DNA from: an uncultured Prochlorococcus sp.
GTDB taxonomy: Bacteria > Cyanobacteriota > Cyanobacteriia > PCC-6307 > Cyanobiaceae
DNA length: 64,000 bases
Direction of reading: 5' to 3'
Assembly (NCBI GenBank): GCA_902573565.1
Contig: CACGKI010000003.1
Coordinates: forward strand, 1 to 64,000
Shown here: positions 16,156 through 27,477 of the stretch, one piece after another
Position numbering within the stretch: position 1 is the first letter of the stretch
Layout of the letters: every line of letters starts with the position of its first letter
The notes under the pieces: model-generated
Seen by the model: the letters and a program-made list of their open reading frames with translations, nothing else
Told to the model about the DNA's origin: nothing
Databases searched by the model: none
Translations under genes and position numbers: made by a program

Positions 16156-18114
16156 TTATAACTCGTTAAAATATTCATATATATCATTTACTGAATTTTT
16201 TCCAAGTCCTTTAACTTTTGATAAATCCTCTTTACTAGCTATTCTTATCGCGTCTATTGATTTAAAATGCTCAAGCAATTCTCTTATTCTTGATGGTCCT
16301 AATCCACTGATTTGGGACAATTGAGATCTATTCATTCTCTTAGATCTTTTGTCTCTATGAAAAGATAATGCAAATCTATGTGCTTCATCTCTTACCCTTC
16401 TTAATAGAAGAACTCCTTTTTGATTTTCGTCTGTATCAAGAGACTTAGTAAAGCCTGGAATAAATATTTCTTCATGTTTTTTTGCTAATGAACATATAGT
16501 TACTTCTTCCTCAAGATTTAATTCTTTTAATGCTTTAATAGCTGCATTTAACTGTCCTTTTCCTCCATCAATCATTATTAAATCAGGCCAATCTGATAGA
16601 AGTTCATTGTCTAATTTACTATTCGTTTTATCATTTAATATTGAAAAATTCCCTCCGTTTTCTTTAAATCTTGACCATTTTTTAAACCTTCTATGTATTA
16701 CTTCATATATCGAAGCAAAATCATCACTATGTCCTAAAACAATGTTTGGATCTTTAATTTTATATTTCCTATAATGCTGTTTAGAAGGAATCCCATCAAT
16801 AAAAACGACTTGTGATGCTACAGGGTCACTACCTTGAATATGGCTTATATCATAGCCTTCAATTCTATTAGGTTGTTCACTTAATTCAAGTATTTGGGCA
16901 AGATCCTCAATTGATGATTCATTATCTTGTATTCCATTTATTATTCTATCTAATTCCAATTTCGCATTTTTTAAAACCATTTCTACAGTTTCATGTTTTT
17001 TATTTCTTTTTGGTATTAAGATTTTTACTTTCTTTTTTCTTAGATCAGTTAACCAATCCTCTATGGTTGCTTGTTTTGGAAGTTTATATTGAATAAGAAT
17101 TTCTGATGGTATTTCTACAGCTTCAACATTCATATAATGCTCTTCTAATATCTTTTGTAGAATGAGATTTTCATCTTCATTATTTAATTTTTGACTATAG
17201 CCAATTCTCCCAATGAGCTTACCAGATCTCATTTGGAAAATTTGTATACTAGCTACATTTTTTTCTGAAACTATTCCAAAGATATCTCTATTAATTGAAG
17301 AATCTGGTATTGATATTTTTTGTGATTCAGTTAATAATTTTAAACCTGAAATTTGGTCTCTTATTTTTGCTGCATTCTCATAATCTAAATCATTTGAAAA
17401 TTGCATCATTTTTTTTTGTAAAAATATTTCTAAATCATCATTTCTTCCCTGAAATATCATAGATACTTGTTTCATTATTTTTTTATAATCGTCAGATGAT
17501 ATAACTTCTTGGCAAACACCTGGACATCTTCCTATTGAATAATTCAAACAAGTTCTATCTTTATACACTGGCCTTGGTCTCTGTCTAAGTGGAAATATTT
17601 TTTTTATCGTAAATAATGTTCTTCTTAATAATCCGACATCAACATAAGGTCCATAATATCTATCTAAATTATTTCTATTTCTTCTTCTTCTTGTAATAAA
17701 TATTCGAGGATATTTTTCACTCCATGTTATACAAAGATATGGATATTTCTTATCATCCTTTAAAAGAATATTAAAGTATGGTTTGTTTGTTTTAATTAAA
17801 TTTGACTCTAAATTTAATGCTTCATATTCGCTATCTGTGACTATTATTTCTATTTCAGTTATTTGACGAACCATCAAACTTAATCTGGGCGTTAAATCTG
17901 AATAATTATTGAAATAACTACTTACTCTACTACGTAGTTTTTTAGATTTACCGATATAAAGTAAGTTACTATCAATATCTTTAAAAAGATAACAACCAGA
18001 AGACTTCGGAATTTCGGATAATCTTGATTTTAATAACTCCTTATTATTAATTAATTTATATTCAATTTTAAAATTATATTTGTTATCTATTTTTTCGATA
18101 GAGGAATTACTCAT
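16156..18114 (-). CDS. uvrC: Excinuclease ABC subunit C
   Basis: A 652-residue UvrC, the dual-incision nuclease of nucleotide excision repair that acts with UvrA and UvrB on bulky or UV-induced lesions. The GIY-YIG domain lies at about residues 35-115 (GCYLFKDIDSNLLYIGKSKKL). The cysteine cluster typical of the family is in CLNYSIGRCPGVC, the UVR motif for UvrB contact at about 225-260 (DLDYENAAKIRDQI), the RNase H-like 5' nuclease at about 400-550 (IEGYDISHIQG and DLIMIDGGKGQL), and helix-hairpin-helix motifs at the end (ISGLGPSRIRELL). Length is normal. ATG start; 9 bases downstream of the flavin-reductase gene on the same strand. Confidence 0.96.
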   Translation of the reverse strand: MSNSSIEKIDNKYNFKIEYKLINNKELLKSRLSEIPKSSGCYLFKDIDSNLLYIGKSKKLRSRVSSYFNNYSDLTPRLSLMVRQITEIEIIVTDSEYEALNLESNLIKTNKPYFNILLKDDKKYPYLCITWSEKYPRIFITRRRRNRNNLDRYYGPYVDVGLLRRTLFTIKKIFPLRQRPRPVYKDRTCLNYSIGRCPGVCQEVISSDDYKKIMKQVSMIFQGRNDDLEIFLQKKMMQFSNDLDYENAAKIRDQISGLKLLTESQKISIPDSSINRDIFGIVSEKNVASIQIFQMRSGKLIGRIGYSQKLNNEDENLILQKILEEHYMNVEAVEIPSEILIQYKLPKQATIEDWLTDLRKKKVKILIPKRNKKHETVEMVLKNAKLELDRIINGIQDNESSIEDLAQILELSEQPNRIEGYDISHIQGSDPVASQVVFIDGIPSKQHYRKYKIKDPNIVLGHSDDFASIYEVIHRRFKKWSRFKENGGNFSILNDKTNSKLDNELLSDWPDLIMIDGGKGQLNAAIKALKELNLEEEVTICSLAKKHEEIFIPGFTKSLDTDENQKGVLLLRRVRDEAHRFALSFHRDKRSKRMNRSQLSQISGLGPSRIRELLEHFKSIDAIRIASKEDLSKVKGLGKNSVNDIYEYFNEL

Positions 18115-18123
18115 TTATAATAA

Positions 18124-18612
18124 TTAACCTCCATAATTCCAGCCAGTTGAAGATAAATTTAGTGAGTCAACATCATTATTCAGATAAGCAGATACAACCT
18201 CTCCTACAAAAACGGTATGGTCTCCATGCATAACACTTCCAACAACATTACATTCAACTCCACCAACACTATCAACTAAAATAGGCAATCCAAGCTCACC
18301 TAAATTAAATTCAACAGATTCAAATCTACCTCCTAATGCTTTTTGAGGTTTAAAGAAAACAGCAGCTAGATCCTTTTGATCACTTTTGAGCACATTTAAT
18401 GAGAACTTATTGGTGGACTTTATTATTTCATGACTAGAACCCTCTGCTCTAACAGCCATTACAACTAATGGTGGGGTGAAGGAACCTTGAGTCACCCAAC
18501 TTGCAGTAAATCCATTCACTTCGTTTTTATCCTCGTCTCTAACACCACAAATAAATAATCCGTGAGGTATTTTTCTTAATAAGATTTTTTTTGCTTCTAG
18601 ATTTAATGTCAT
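18124..18612 (-). CDS. Flavin reductase-like FMN-binding protein
   Basis: A 162-residue stand-alone flavin-reductase-like domain (DIM6/NTAB family). The pattern is clear: an N-terminal IPHGLFICG, then NGFTASWVTQGSFTPPLVVMAV, then SSHEIIKSTNKFSLNVL, and near the end VECNVVGSVMHGDHTVFVGEV. This fold binds FMN and often reduces flavin with NAD(P)H. In cyanobacteria the same domain is fused at the C-terminus of flavodiiron proteins, but here it is alone with no beta-lactamase or flavodoxin module. It starts with ATG and lies just upstream of uvrC (9 bases). Its partner or substrate is not visible. Confidence 0.85.
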   Translation of the reverse strand: MTLNLEAKKILLRKIPHGLFICGVRDEDKNEVNGFTASWVTQGSFTPPLVVMAVRAEGSSHEIIKSTNKFSLNVLKSDQKDLAAVFFKPQKALGGRFESVEFNLGELGLPILVDSVGGVECNVVGSVMHGDHTVFVGEVVSAYLNNDVDSLNLSSTGWNYGG

Positions 18613-18671
18613 AATTGATTTATCTAATAATATTATTTTAACTAAATTTCTTATTCGATCATAATAAATTC

Positions 18672-19145
18672 ATGAAAATTCTTTATCCAGGTACTTTTGA
18701 TCCTTTAACAAACGGGCATCTTGATTTAATAGAAAGGGCTGAAAAAATATTTGGCAATCTAGTAGTTGCTGTTTTAGAAAATACTTCTAAAACACCAACA
18801 TTTAATCTTGAAAGAAGAATAATACAAATAAAAAATTCTCTTTCTCATTTACCTAATATTGAAGTTATTTCTTATTCAGGACTCACTGTGGATTGTGCAA
18901 ATGATCTAAAAGCTAATCTTATACTTAGAGGCTTAAGAGCAATGAGTGATTTTGAGTATGAACTTCAGATTGCTCATACAAATAAATCTCTTAATAATAA
19001 TATTGAAACTATATTTTTATCCACAAATACAAATTATAGTTTTCTTAGCAGTTCTTTAGTAAAAGAAGTTGCAAAATTTGGTGGTGAAATTAATCACATG
19101 GTCCCGCTCTCTGTTGAGAGGGATTTAAAAGAATATTTTAAATAA
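18672..19145 (+). CDS. coaD: Phosphopantetheine adenylyltransferase
   Basis: A 157-residue CoaD, which adenylates 4'-phosphopantetheine to dephospho-CoA, the penultimate step of coenzyme A synthesis. The nucleotidyltransferase T/HxGH motif is in [17 protein letters not shown] at residues 7-23. Other family blocks are [19 protein letters not shown] near residue 90 and the ISSS-like [15 protein letters not shown] near 124. Length matches the bacterial enzyme. It has an ATG start and faces dacB convergently with 8 bases between the stops. It is a single-gene plus-strand unit between minus-strand runs. Confidence 0.96.
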   Translation: MKILYPGTFDPLTNGHLDLIERAEKIFGNLVVAVLENTSKTPTFNLERRIIQIKNSLSHLPNIEVISYSGLTVDCANDLKANLILRGLRAMSDFEYELQIAHTNKSLNNNIETIFLSTNTNYSFLSSSLVKEVAKFGGEINHMVPLSVERDLKEYFK

Positions 19146-19153
19146 TATTTTTA

Positions 19154-20380
19154 TTAACAAGATTTCAAGTAATAAAGATCACGTAATAATTTAAATGCTT
19201 TTTCTTTATCAATTTTATTAGAATTTTGGATAATGCTTATAATTATTGGCTTTTCATTTTTATATAAAAAGCCAGATAATGCAAAGACATTTGAAAGAGT
19301 CCCAGTTTTCCCAAAAAACTTTCCAGATAATTCACTATTTACAAATCTTTTAGCTAATGTTCCTCTTACTCCCGTAATTGAAAGTGTAGATTGATAAGCT
19401 TGAAAATTATTAGAATATCTCATTTTATCTAAAAACAATACAACTAACTTTGTTGTAATTCTATTTTTTCGAGACAATCCACTAGCATCTGCAAAGTAAG
19501 CATTAGTTACTGGGAGGCCTTTATTTTCAAGCCATCTTTTCAATTTTATATAGTCATTATCGTTCCATGTATTTGAGGCATTTTTAAAGAGTGATTCAGC
19601 TGTAAAATTATGGCTTTCGGAATTTGTAAGAGTTAATAATGAAAGAATTGGAGTTGAATATATTTTACTTATCTCTGTAATATCTTTTAAATAAAATGTT
19701 TTTTCTGAATCTAAAAAATCTATATTTACTTTTGAATAAGGAAATTTACTTTTTAAATAGTTTTTAATAAAATTTCTTAAAGCATAAATATCTTCATATT
19801 TATTGTGATTACTTTCAATAGCTAGAGATGTAATTGGAGATCCATATTCGTAAAGTTTATCAGTATTTGTCCAACCACTAGGCCAATTTAACTTTGAATC
19901 AATTTCTACAATATTAAAGTTAATAGTTTTATTTTCTTTAATATTTGAAATTAGTTCGATTATATCTTCATAGTTCAGATCTGGATCCCCTTGACCGAGC
20001 AAATAATAATTGTTTTTATTTTTTTTTAATAAAAAGGTCTTTAAATTATTATTTAATTTATATTTACTTAAAACATAAGCTGATGAGAATAATTTTTGAT
20101 TTGATGCTGGTAACCTTGGAACTTCATCATTATAGGAACTAATTATTGTCCCGTTATTATTGATAATTGATACACTAAAAGAATCATCTAGCGTTTGATT
20201 CAATAAAGCATCATAAGTAGGACATTTTTTATTTTTAGTAATTATTCCAGGGAAATTAAAATAAATACTATTTAAAATATTTATTTTCTGATTTGTTAGT
20301 AAATATCTTATTAAGAATGGAGATGTTACTAATACAAGAACAATTAAGAAAAATGAATAAATTTTTTTTATCACATTCAA
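19154..20380 (-). CDS. dacB: D-alanyl-D-alanine carboxypeptidase, PBP4/S13 family
   Basis: A 408-residue serine peptidase of family S13, a low-molecular-mass penicillin-binding protein that trims or cleaves peptidoglycan cross-links. One N-terminal hydrophobic segment (about 8-28) is a signal anchor. The three active-site motifs are seen in order: SxxK in PASNQKLFSS near residue 95, the second serine motif in DASGLSRKN near 300, and KTG in GKFFGKTGTLS near 355. It is shorter than E. coli PBP4, with a reduced middle insertion. Start is TTG at 20380, one base after the stop of the DUF1995 gene, so it is probably the last gene of the dapF run. The link to dapF is logical, since meso-diaminopimelate is a peptidoglycan precursor. 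Confidence 0.9.
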   Translation of the reverse strand: MNVIKKIYSFFLIVLVLVTSPFLIRYLLTNQKINILNSIYFNFPGIITKNKKCPTYDALLNQTLDDSFSVSIINNNGTIISSYNDEVPRLPASNQKLFSSAYVLSKYKLNNNLKTFLLKKNKNNYYLLGQGDPDLNYEDIIELISNIKENKTINFNIVEIDSKLNWPSGWTNTDKLYEYGSPITSLAIESNHNKYEDIYALRNFIKNYLKSKFPYSKVNIDFLDSEKTFYLKDITEISKIYSTPILSLLTLTNSESHNFTAESLFKNASNTWNDNDYIKLKRWLENKGLPVTNAYFADASGLSRKNRITTKLVVLFLDKMRYSNNFQAYQSTLSITGVRGTLAKRFVNSELSGKFFGKTGTLSNVFALSGFLYKNEKPIIISIIQNSNKIDKEKAFKLLRDLYYLKSC

Positions 20381-20381
20381 T

Positions 20382-21008
20382 CTATAAATTTACAAAAATA
20401 GACTCATTGTCGGGTTTAATTTCAAATTCTTTTTTAAAAAAATATTTTTTGTTTTCTTCTTTGAAAAGCAACCAGTTATTAGGATAAATATGCATAAGAG
20501 CAGCTTTATTTAAAGGCTGAAGAAAATAAATATTTTTCCAAGTTTTGACAAAGTTTTTACGTCTCTCTCTAATAACACTTCCAATACCAATATTGGCATC
20601 TTCAAATTTAGGATTTAATGAATAATGCGTTCCTTGATAATTATCGGACATAGGTTCAAATGAATCAAAATCATATGGCTGAGGAAGTATCGATATCATT
20701 ACACTATCAATATTATTTATATTATTTGATTCATTAAATGATTTAAAAGTAAGAATTTTATCTTTGATATCTGGATAGTCTCTTTGAGCTAAAGCTACAG
20801 CTCCTTGATCAGCAAATGTTATGAATACATTATTATTTTTAGCTAATATCTTGTAAATAGTTATCCCAATTCTGTTAAACTTCAATCCTTCAAAATTAAA
20901 TTCTATAGTAAATCTTTTATTTGAATCTAATAAACTTGGAATAATTGCATCCTCCATATTCTTAAGAGATTCATTTAAATCTTTAGGTAGTCTGTAATTT
21001 GTTTCCAT
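20382..21008 (-). CDS. DUF1995 family protein
   Basis: A 208-residue soluble protein of the DUF1995 family shared by cyanobacteria and chloroplasts. Typical features are an N-terminal LPKDLNESLKNMEDAI, the RFTIEFNFEGLKFN strand, a FADQGAVALAQRDY stretch, and the aromatic C-terminal region with NWLLFKEENKKYF. Plant members such as LPA3 take part in photosystem II assembly, but not every member is characterised, so a photosynthesis-related role here is inference. It overlaps the stop of the cysteine desulfurase by one base (TAATG) and is followed after one base by dacB, so translation is likely coupled through the run. Confidence 0.82.
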   Translation of the reverse strand: METNYRLPKDLNESLKNMEDAIIPSLLDSNKRFTIEFNFEGLKFNRIGITIYKILAKNNNVFITFADQGAVALAQRDYPDIKDKILTFKSFNESNNINNIDSVMISILPQPYDFDSFEPMSDNYQGTHYSLNPKFEDANIGIGSVIRERRKNFVKTWKNIYFLQPLNKAALMHIYPNNWLLFKEENKKYFFKKEFEIKPDNESIFVNL

Positions 21009-22180
21009 TAAAATTTGTCAATACATATTTGAATAAGTTCTAAAAATTTATCTATTTCTGACTTATTGTTTATTGAACCTAAAGTAACACGAATATTGGA
21101 ATATAGTTCATCATCTTTTAAACCAATATTTTTAAGTGTTGAGCTCGGTTTCCCAGATGAGCTTGAACAAGCACTTCCACTACTTATGGCTATTCTATTT
21201 TCTGACATGAAATTAACAATCTTATAGGCTCTTATAGGGTCAAATAGCTTATTTAAAAGTAGAAACGAAATATGATTTGGAAGTCTATGTTTAATACTGC
21301 CCGTAATCTTTATATGATTATTATCCTTAATTTTTTGAAAAAAATAATTTTTAAGTATATTAATATTATTCGAAGGAAATTCTGTTTTGTGATCATATGA
21401 TTTTATTTTTCCTTTAATATTCTTTAATGATTCATACATTCCAGCAATTAATGGCAAAGCTTGTGTACCTTGTCTAATTGAATATTCCTGGGTAACTGAT
21501 ATGTCTTTATTTTTTAAAATCATTCGAGACTTTTCTTTCGTTAAGAGAATGCCGATACCTTTTGGACCTCCAAATTTATGAGCAGATAAACTTAAAAAAT
21601 CACATTTAAGATCTTTCCAACTGAATATTCCATTACTTAATATTTGAGTTCCATCTAAATGAAACATTATATTTAATTCTTCACATTTGGAACCTATAAA
21701 TTGAACAGGTTGAATTGTCCCAATTTCACTTTGTCCCCAAATAATTGATACAAGCTTAATATCATTGGTTAAAATTTTATCTATATTAGCAATATTTAAA
21801 ATTCCATCATTATTTACCTTCCATTCGTAAATATCCCAATTTTGTTTTTTTAGTTTATTAGCACAAATAGTTGTTGCTTGATGTTCAATATTTGAAATGA
21901 CAACTCTACCATTTTTAAAGTTCTCATAAATATTATTAAATACAATATTTGTTGATTCCGAAGAACCAGACGTAAAAATTATATCCTCTGGTTCTGCTTC
22001 AAATATATGAGCAATTTTAGATCTAATATTTTCAAGATATGTAGAGCATTTTATCCCTAGCTCGTATGTTGATGAAGGGTTATACCAATAATTCTTATAA
22101 GTTGAATTTATTATATTTAAAACATTCTCAGATAATGGAGTCGTAGATGCATTATCTAAATATATAAAATTATTTTCCAT
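21008..22180 (-). CDS. Cysteine desulfurase, NifS/IscS type
   Basis: A 390-residue class V PLP enzyme that removes sulfur from cysteine for iron-sulfur clusters, thiolated tRNA and other cofactors. Family motifs are YLDNASTTPLS at the N-terminus, FTSGSSESTN near residue 70, FHLDGTQ near 165, the PLP-lysine motif LSAHKFGGPKGIG near 203, and the mobile-loop cysteine in ISSGSACSSSSGKPS near 333. The long serine-rich loop is typical of group I (NifS/IscS-like) enzymes rather than SufS. It lies in a translationally coupled run (TAATG at both ends) behind dapF. No scaffold gene is adjacent. Which pathway it feeds is unknown; mnmH in the same window is a possible client only by chemistry. Confidence 0.92.
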   Translation of the reverse strand: MENNFIYLDNASTTPLSENVLNIINSTYKNYWYNPSSTYELGIKCSTYLENIRSKIAHIFEAEPEDIIFTSGSSESTNIVFNNIYENFKNGRVVISNIEHQATTICANKLKKQNWDIYEWKVNNDGILNIANIDKILTNDIKLVSIIWGQSEIGTIQPVQFIGSKCEELNIMFHLDGTQILSNGIFSWKDLKCDFLSLSAHKFGGPKGIGILLTKEKSRMILKNKDISVTQEYSIRQGTQALPLIAGMYESLKNIKGKIKSYDHKTEFPSNNINILKNYFFQKIKDNNHIKITGSIKHRLPNHISFLLLNKLFDPIRAYKIVNFMSENRIAISSGSACSSSSGKPSSTLKNIGLKDDELYSNIRVTLGSINNKSEIDKFLELIQICIDKF

Positions 22181-23040
22181 TAATTTATTAAAATTGATCC
22201 CGAGAAAACCTTTTTAGCATTACCGGTCATCATGACTTCAGAATCGTCTTTTGACCAATCTATTTTAAGATTACCTCCTGGCAAAGAAACAATTGTCAAC
22301 GAGTTGCAAAGGCCTAGTTTATAGGCTGCTACATGAATAGCACAAGCTCCTGTCCCACAGGCTAAGGTTGGACCTGCTCCTCTTTCCCATACTTTTACCT
22401 TGATATTATCTCTATTTAGGATTTGACAAAAATGAACATTAGTTTTTTCTGGAAATAATTCATTATTTTCAAATATTGGCCCAAGTGTAGAAAGAGCAAT
22501 GGAATCTAAATCTTGTACAAAGAATATTAAATGAGGATTTCCCATCCCTACTGCATAACCTTTATTATTAAAATTTTTCTCAATAAATTCGTGTGAAGGA
22601 ATTGAATTGATTTTTTTTTCAATTGTTGTTGGAATATTTTGACTTTCTAAAATTGGAACTCCCATTTTTACTGTAATTTCATCATTTATATATTTTGCAA
22701 TTTTTAAACCTGCTTTAGTCTCAATTTTATACTCTATATTTTTATTATTCATTGAATCATTTACGTGGAGATACTCAACTAAACACCTAATTCCGTTTCC
22801 ACACATTTGTGCTTCAGAACCATCAGAATTAAAGATTATCATTTTTGCATAATTATCTTCATAAGGTTCTTCTATAAAAATCACACCATCTGCTCCAATA
22901 CCAAATTGCCTGTTGCAAATTTGTTTAATATCAAATATTTTATTTCTCTTGTAATTTTTATATAAATCATTTCCTCTAGAATCAATTACTAAGAAATCAT
23001 TTCCGTTACCTTGATATTTTTCAAAAGTTATATTTTTCAT
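22180..23040 (-). CDS. dapF: Diaminopimelate epimerase
   Basis: A 286-residue DapF that converts LL- to meso-diaminopimelate for lysine and peptidoglycan. The two catalytic cysteines sit in the expected motifs: AQMCGNGIRCLVEYL near residue 80 and TLACGTGACAIHVAA near 227. Also visible are QGNGNDFLVID at the N-terminus, GADGVIFIE, and GNPHLIFFV. Length is normal. ATG start; it heads a minus-strand run in which the next gene begins within its stop codon (TAATG). It diverges from leuS with about 107 bases between starts. Confidence 0.96.
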   Translation of the reverse strand: MKNITFEKYQGNGNDFLVIDSRGNDLYKNYKRNKIFDIKQICNRQFGIGADGVIFIEEPYEDNYAKMIIFNSDGSEAQMCGNGIRCLVEYLHVNDSMNNKNIEYKIETKAGLKIAKYINDEITVKMGVPILESQNIPTTIEKKINSIPSHEFIEKNFNNKGYAVGMGNPHLIFFVQDLDSIALSTLGPIFENNELFPEKTNVHFCQILNRDNIKVKVWERGAGPTLACGTGACAIHVAAYKLGLCNSLTIVSLPGGNLKIDWSKDDSEVMMTGNAKKVFSGSILIN

Positions 23041-23147
23041 TTGTAGATAATATATTTTAAATTTTAATTATAAATTATTCCTTTTAACAATCTATTTCTA
23101 TTTTATACAATGGATATTAAAATAATAATTTAACAAATAAAAATTAA

Positions 23148-25718
23148 GTGATTTCTCCCGATAAACAATATGAGACTGATACCAATTTATATAATCCATC
23201 TGAAATAGAAAAAAAATGGCAGTCAATATGGACAGAAAACAATTTATACAAAACCGATGACTTAACTGAGAATAGCGATAAATTTTATGCCTTATCAATG
23301 TTTCCCTACCCTTCAGGTAATCTTCATATGGGACATGTTAGGAATTATGTTATTACAGACTTAATAGCTCGTTTCCAAAGGTTTAAGGGCAAATCTGTTT
23401 TACATCCAATGGGTTGGGACGCTTTTGGTTTACCTGCTGAGAATGCAGCGATTGAAAGAGGAATTAGTCCAAGTGTCTGGACTAAAAAAAATATTTCTCA
23501 TATGAAGTCACAATTAAAGCTTTTGGGACTATCAGTTGATTGGGATAGAGAATTTGCAACTTGTGATGAAAATTACTATGTTTGGACACAATATCTATTT
23601 TTAGAATTATACAAGGCAGGTCTTGTATATCAAAAGGAATCTGAAGTTAATTGGGATCCGGTAGATAATACAGTCTTAGCGAATGAACAAGTTGACTCAG
23701 AGGGTAAATCTTGGAGATCTGGGGCACTAGTTGAAAAAAAATTATTAAAGCAATGGTTTTTAAGGATTACTAATTATGCGGATGAGTTATTGAAGGATTT
23801 AGAAAAATTAGATAACTGGCCAGAAAGAGTAAAAATAATGCAAGATAATTGGATTGGAAAGTCAATTGGTACAAATATTAATTTCCATATCAAAACAAAT
23901 CCAGAAAAGGAAATAACTGTATTTACAACAAGGCCAGATACTTTATTTGGAGTTACTTATTTAGCAATTTCTGTTACTCATTCATTAATTAAAAATATTT
24001 CTGATCAAGAAACCATACAAGATATAGAAAATCTTAAACAATATTTGAAAAATAATAAAAATAATGAACTTGAAAAAATAGGAATAAAAACTAGCTTAGT
24101 AGCAATAAATCCAGTTAATTCTGAACCTGTTCCTATTTGGGTGGCAAGTTATGTTCTCGATGAATACGGTACAGGCGCTGTTATGGGCGTGCCTGCTCAT
24201 GATCTAAGAGACTTTGAATTTGCTAAGAAAAATAATATTGATATTAAACAGGTAATAATAAACGATAAAAATGAACAAATTGGCAAGCTTGATAATGCTT
24301 ATGTAGATAATGGATTCCTTATTAATTCAAATCAATACAATGGTGTAGCAAATACTATTGCTAAATTAAAAATTTCAGAGGAGGGAGTAAATAATGGATG
24401 GGCCGAAAATAAGATTCAATATCGATTAAGAGATTGGTTAATATCTAGACAAAGATATTGGGGATGTCCGATTCCTATCGTTAATTGCAAAAAATGTGGA
24501 TCTGTTCCTTTAAACCAATCGGAATTACCTGTTGCATTACCAAAAGATATAGATATCTCGGCTAACAAGATTAATGCTTTAGGTGATAATAATAATTGGA
24601 TAAATACAACTTGTCCAAAATGTGGAATAGCGGCAAAAAAAGAAACTGATACTATGGACACTTTTATGTGTTCATCATGGTATTTTTTAAGGTATCCATC
24701 TTCCAAATGTTCAAATAAGCCATTTGAAAAGGTTGAAATTAATAAGTGGTTACCTGTAGATCAATATGTTGGAGGAGTAGAGCATGCAATATTGCATTTG
24801 TTATATGCAAGATTTTTCACTAAAGCTTTGAGGGATAATAAACTTTTTGAAATTGATGAACCATTTAAAAAACTATTAACGCAGGGAATGGTTCAGGCCG
24901 CAGCCTATAAAAACAATAAAACGGGTAAATATGTTTCTCCTTCCGATATTACTGACTTATCAAATCCTACAGATCCAATTGACAATACCAAACTCGAAGT
25001 TCTTTTCGAGAAGATGTCTAAGTCAAAATATAATGGAATAGACCCTGAATCAGTAATTAAAAAATATGGAGCAGATACAGCAAGAATGTTTATATTATTT
25101 AAAGCACCGCCCGAAAAAGATTTGGAATGGGGAGATACAGATGTTGAAGGACAATTTAGATTTTTAAGCAGGATTTGGAAGCTTTATATAAATTGTGCAA
25201 AAGATATAAATAGTAAATCTAATTCCTATCCAGATAAAGAAAAAAGTTTAATAAAGTCAATGAATATCGCTATAAAAGAAATTTCAAATGACATATTAAA
25301 TAACCAATTTAATACTGCAATTTCAGAACTAATGAAGTTTTATAATTCATTATCAAATTCCATTAATGACGTAAACAATAATTTAAAAATTGATGCTTTA
25401 AAAACATTTTGTATTTTGTTGGCTCCATTTGCACCTCATATTGCAGAAGAAATTTGGCATCTTATAGGTTTTAAAAAATCTGTCCATTTAGAAAACTGGC
25501 CTTCATTTAATGCCGAGGCACTAAAGGAAGATTCATATGAACTAGTAATACAAGTGAATGGAAAAGTTAGAGACAAAGTAAATATTAATAATGATATGAG
25601 TGAAGATCAAATTAAAGAATTGACTCTTAAAAGACCTAACATATTAAAATGGACTCAAGATAAGGAAATAAAAAAAATAATTATTGTTAAAGGAAAAATT
25701 ATGAATATTGTTGTTTAA
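23148..25718 (+). CDS. leuS: Leucyl-tRNA synthetase
   Basis: An 856-residue class Ia synthetase that charges tRNA-Leu. The HIGH motif is [14 protein letters not shown] near residue 55; the editing domain includes [14 protein letters not shown] near 260 and [12 protein letters not shown] near 345; a zinc-ribbon-like CKKCG and CPKCG pair lies near 448 and 490; KMSKS is [14 protein letters not shown] near 621. The C-terminal anticodon-binding helices and the small LeuRS-specific domain (VNGKVRDKV) complete it. Start is GTG at 23148, giving [13 protein letters not shown]; no ATG precedes the conserved [11 protein letters not shown]. It overlaps pgi by 4 bases at the 3' ends. Confidence 0.97.
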   Translation: MISPDKQYETDTNLYNPSEIEKKWQSIWTENNLYKTDDLTENSDKFYALSMFPYPSGNLHMGHVRNYVITDLIARFQRFKGKSVLHPMGWDAFGLPAENAAIERGISPSVWTKKNISHMKSQLKLLGLSVDWDREFATCDENYYVWTQYLFLELYKAGLVYQKESEVNWDPVDNTVLANEQVDSEGKSWRSGALVEKKLLKQWFLRITNYADELLKDLEKLDNWPERVKIMQDNWIGKSIGTNINFHIKTNPEKEITVFTTRPDTLFGVTYLAISVTHSLIKNISDQETIQDIENLKQYLKNNKNNELEKIGIKTSLVAINPVNSEPVPIWVASYVLDEYGTGAVMGVPAHDLRDFEFAKKNNIDIKQVIINDKNEQIGKLDNAYVDNGFLINSNQYNGVANTIAKLKISEEGVNNGWAENKIQYRLRDWLISRQRYWGCPIPIVNCKKCGSVPLNQSELPVALPKDIDISANKINALGDNNNWINTTCPKCGIAAKKETDTMDTFMCSSWYFLRYPSSKCSNKPFEKVEINKWLPVDQYVGGVEHAILHLLYARFFTKALRDNKLFEIDEPFKKLLTQGMVQAAAYKNNKTGKYVSPSDITDLSNPTDPIDNTKLEVLFEKMSKSKYNGIDPESVIKKYGADTARMFILFKAPPEKDLEWGDTDVEGQFRFLSRIWKLYINCAKDINSKSNSYPDKEKSLIKSMNIAIKEISNDILNNQFNTAISELMKFYNSLSNSINDVNNNLKIDALKTFCILLAPFAPHIAEEIWHLIGFKKSVHLENWPSFNAEALKEDSYELVIQVNGKVRDKVNINNDMSEDQIKELTLKRPNILKWTQDKEIKKIIIVKGKIMNIVV

Positions 25719-27298
25719 GATTTTATTTTTTTAATAACTAATGAATTTGGATTTGACCAATCGCCCTTAATTAAATAATTATCATTACCGAAACACATTT
25801 CGCGGAGTATGAAAAATATAGGTTCACTCACTGAATTATCAAATAATGATGTTATGTCATTTATAGAATATTCTCCACCTTCATCTAATAAATTACTTAC
25901 TTTTTGTTGATACTCAATAATATTTGCGGCTGCTTTCTTTCCAGCTTCAACTCCAGGTTGATCATATGCATTTATATTTACCAATTCGGCGTAAAAGGAC
26001 ACAGCCCTCTCAAATAAAGCGATTAAGGCACCTAGTGAAAAACAATTTAACTTTTCTAATGTAATAGTGATACTTTGTCTATTTTCACTAGAGAGTGCTG
26101 ATCTGGTTCCTTGCAAAAAACCAGAAAGATATTCTTTAGGATTCTCTTTTTCATCAAAAATATTAGTAGCTGGAGTATCTAATAATTCAAGAAAAATACA
26201 AAAGAAATTATCAATACCATCTCTCAGTTGCTGAACATAAGCATGTTGATCTGTAGATCCTTTATTACCAAAAACGGAAATACCTTGATTAACTACTTCA
26301 CCATTCCTATTAAATTTCTTTCCTAATGATTCCATTACTAATTGCTGGAGATATTTACTAAATACCTGTAACCTGTCTCTATAAGGTAATACAACCATAT
26401 CTCTCTTTCCAATACCATCCCCAGTTAAATACCATGCGGATGATAATAGTGCTGCTGGATTATTTTTAAAATCACTTATACGTGTGGCTTCATCCATTAA
26501 TGATGCACCTCTAATAAATTCAGATATATTTTCATTAATAAGAGCTAATGGAAGTAATCCCACAGAGCTTGTAATACTAGTTCTTCCTCCGACCCAATCT
26601 TGCAAATTAAATATTTTTAACCAATTTTCAGAAGTGGCTTTTTTAAATAACTTACTATCTTTCATAGTTATAGCTATAGCATTAGAATTCCATTCAAGAG
26701 AATTGTTTTCGCAGTGACTTTTAATAATTTCCATAGCAATTCTAGGTTCAGGCGTACCACCTGATTTGCTTACTACTACAAATAACGTTGTTGATAATTT
26801 TTCAGATAACTCTTCTAACTTTTCGCTAATTAAAAAAGGATCAACATTATCGATATAAGAAAAATTTAAGCCTCTAGAACACTTCTGCAGTGACTCTGTA
26901 ATAAGTAATGGTCCTAACCCACTTCCACCAATTCCTATCCATAGAACATCTGTATACTGCTGATTATTTTTATTCTTAATAGCTCCATTTAAAATTTGTT
27001 TTCCAAATTCAGAGATTGCATTAATATCTGCTTTAATTTCCTCTGCTATTTTTGAAGAGGGCGAAATTGATGGATTTCTAAGCCAATAATGTCCAACTTG
27101 TCTATTTTCATCAATATTTGAGATTGCTCCATTTTCTAATTCTTTTATTGATAAAAAAACATCTATAAATTTTTCTTCCAGAGTATTTATGTCTTCATTG
27201 GTAAAGTTAATTTTGCTTATGTCTAACCAAATATTTAGTTTTTTATCAAACCAAAGATAATTACAAAATTTATCCCATGATTTTAAGTCTCCATTCAT
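25715..27298 (-). CDS. pgi: Glucose-6-phosphate isomerase
   Basis: A 527-residue phosphoglucose isomerase that interconverts glucose-6-phosphate and fructose-6-phosphate in glycolysis, the oxidative pentose phosphate pathway and glycogen metabolism. Motifs seen: [14 protein letters not shown] near residue 118, the sugar-phosphate loop [14 protein letters not shown] near 175, [17 protein letters not shown] near 237, the catalytic glutamate region around [12 protein letters not shown], and the catalytic histidine in [16 protein letters not shown] near 350. ATG start with its own upstream region of 179 bases shared with purN. The 3' end overlaps leuS by 4 bases. Confidence 0.96.
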   Translation of the reverse strand: MNGDLKSWDKFCNYLWFDKKLNIWLDISKINFTNEDINTLEEKFIDVFLSIKELENGAISNIDENRQVGHYWLRNPSISPSSKIAEEIKADINAISEFGKQILNGAIKNKNNQQYTDVLWIGIGGSGLGPLLITESLQKCSRGLNFSYIDNVDPFLISEKLEELSEKLSTTLFVVVSKSGGTPEPRIAMEIIKSHCENNSLEWNSNAIAITMKDSKLFKKATSENWLKIFNLQDWVGGRTSITSSVGLLPLALINENISEFIRGASLMDEATRISDFKNNPAALLSSAWYLTGDGIGKRDMVVLPYRDRLQVFSKYLQQLVMESLGKKFNRNGEVVNQGISVFGNKGSTDQHAYVQQLRDGIDNFFCIFLELLDTPATNIFDEKENPKEYLSGFLQGTRSALSSENRQSITITLEKLNCFSLGALIALFERAVSFYAELVNINAYDQPGVEAGKKAAANIIEYQQKVSNLLDEGGEYSINDITSLFDNSVSEPIFFILREMCFGNDNYLIKGDWSNPNSLVIKKIKS

Positions 27299-27477
27299 TT
27301 TATATATTATTCTTTATTTATTAAATAATTATATCTATACAAATAGGATATAGATTTGAATCATTTAAATTTGTTTAAATTTTTATCTTCAAATAAATAT
27401 GTTTTTGAATATAAACAATCAAAATATAGGGTTTTTTTTATTTGATATGAATTTATCATTAAATAAAGTAAAAAAAT

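Noticed and set aside
23098..23298. Minus-strand ORF over the leuS start
   Set aside because: It overlaps the conserved N-terminus of leuS and lacks any recognisable pattern.
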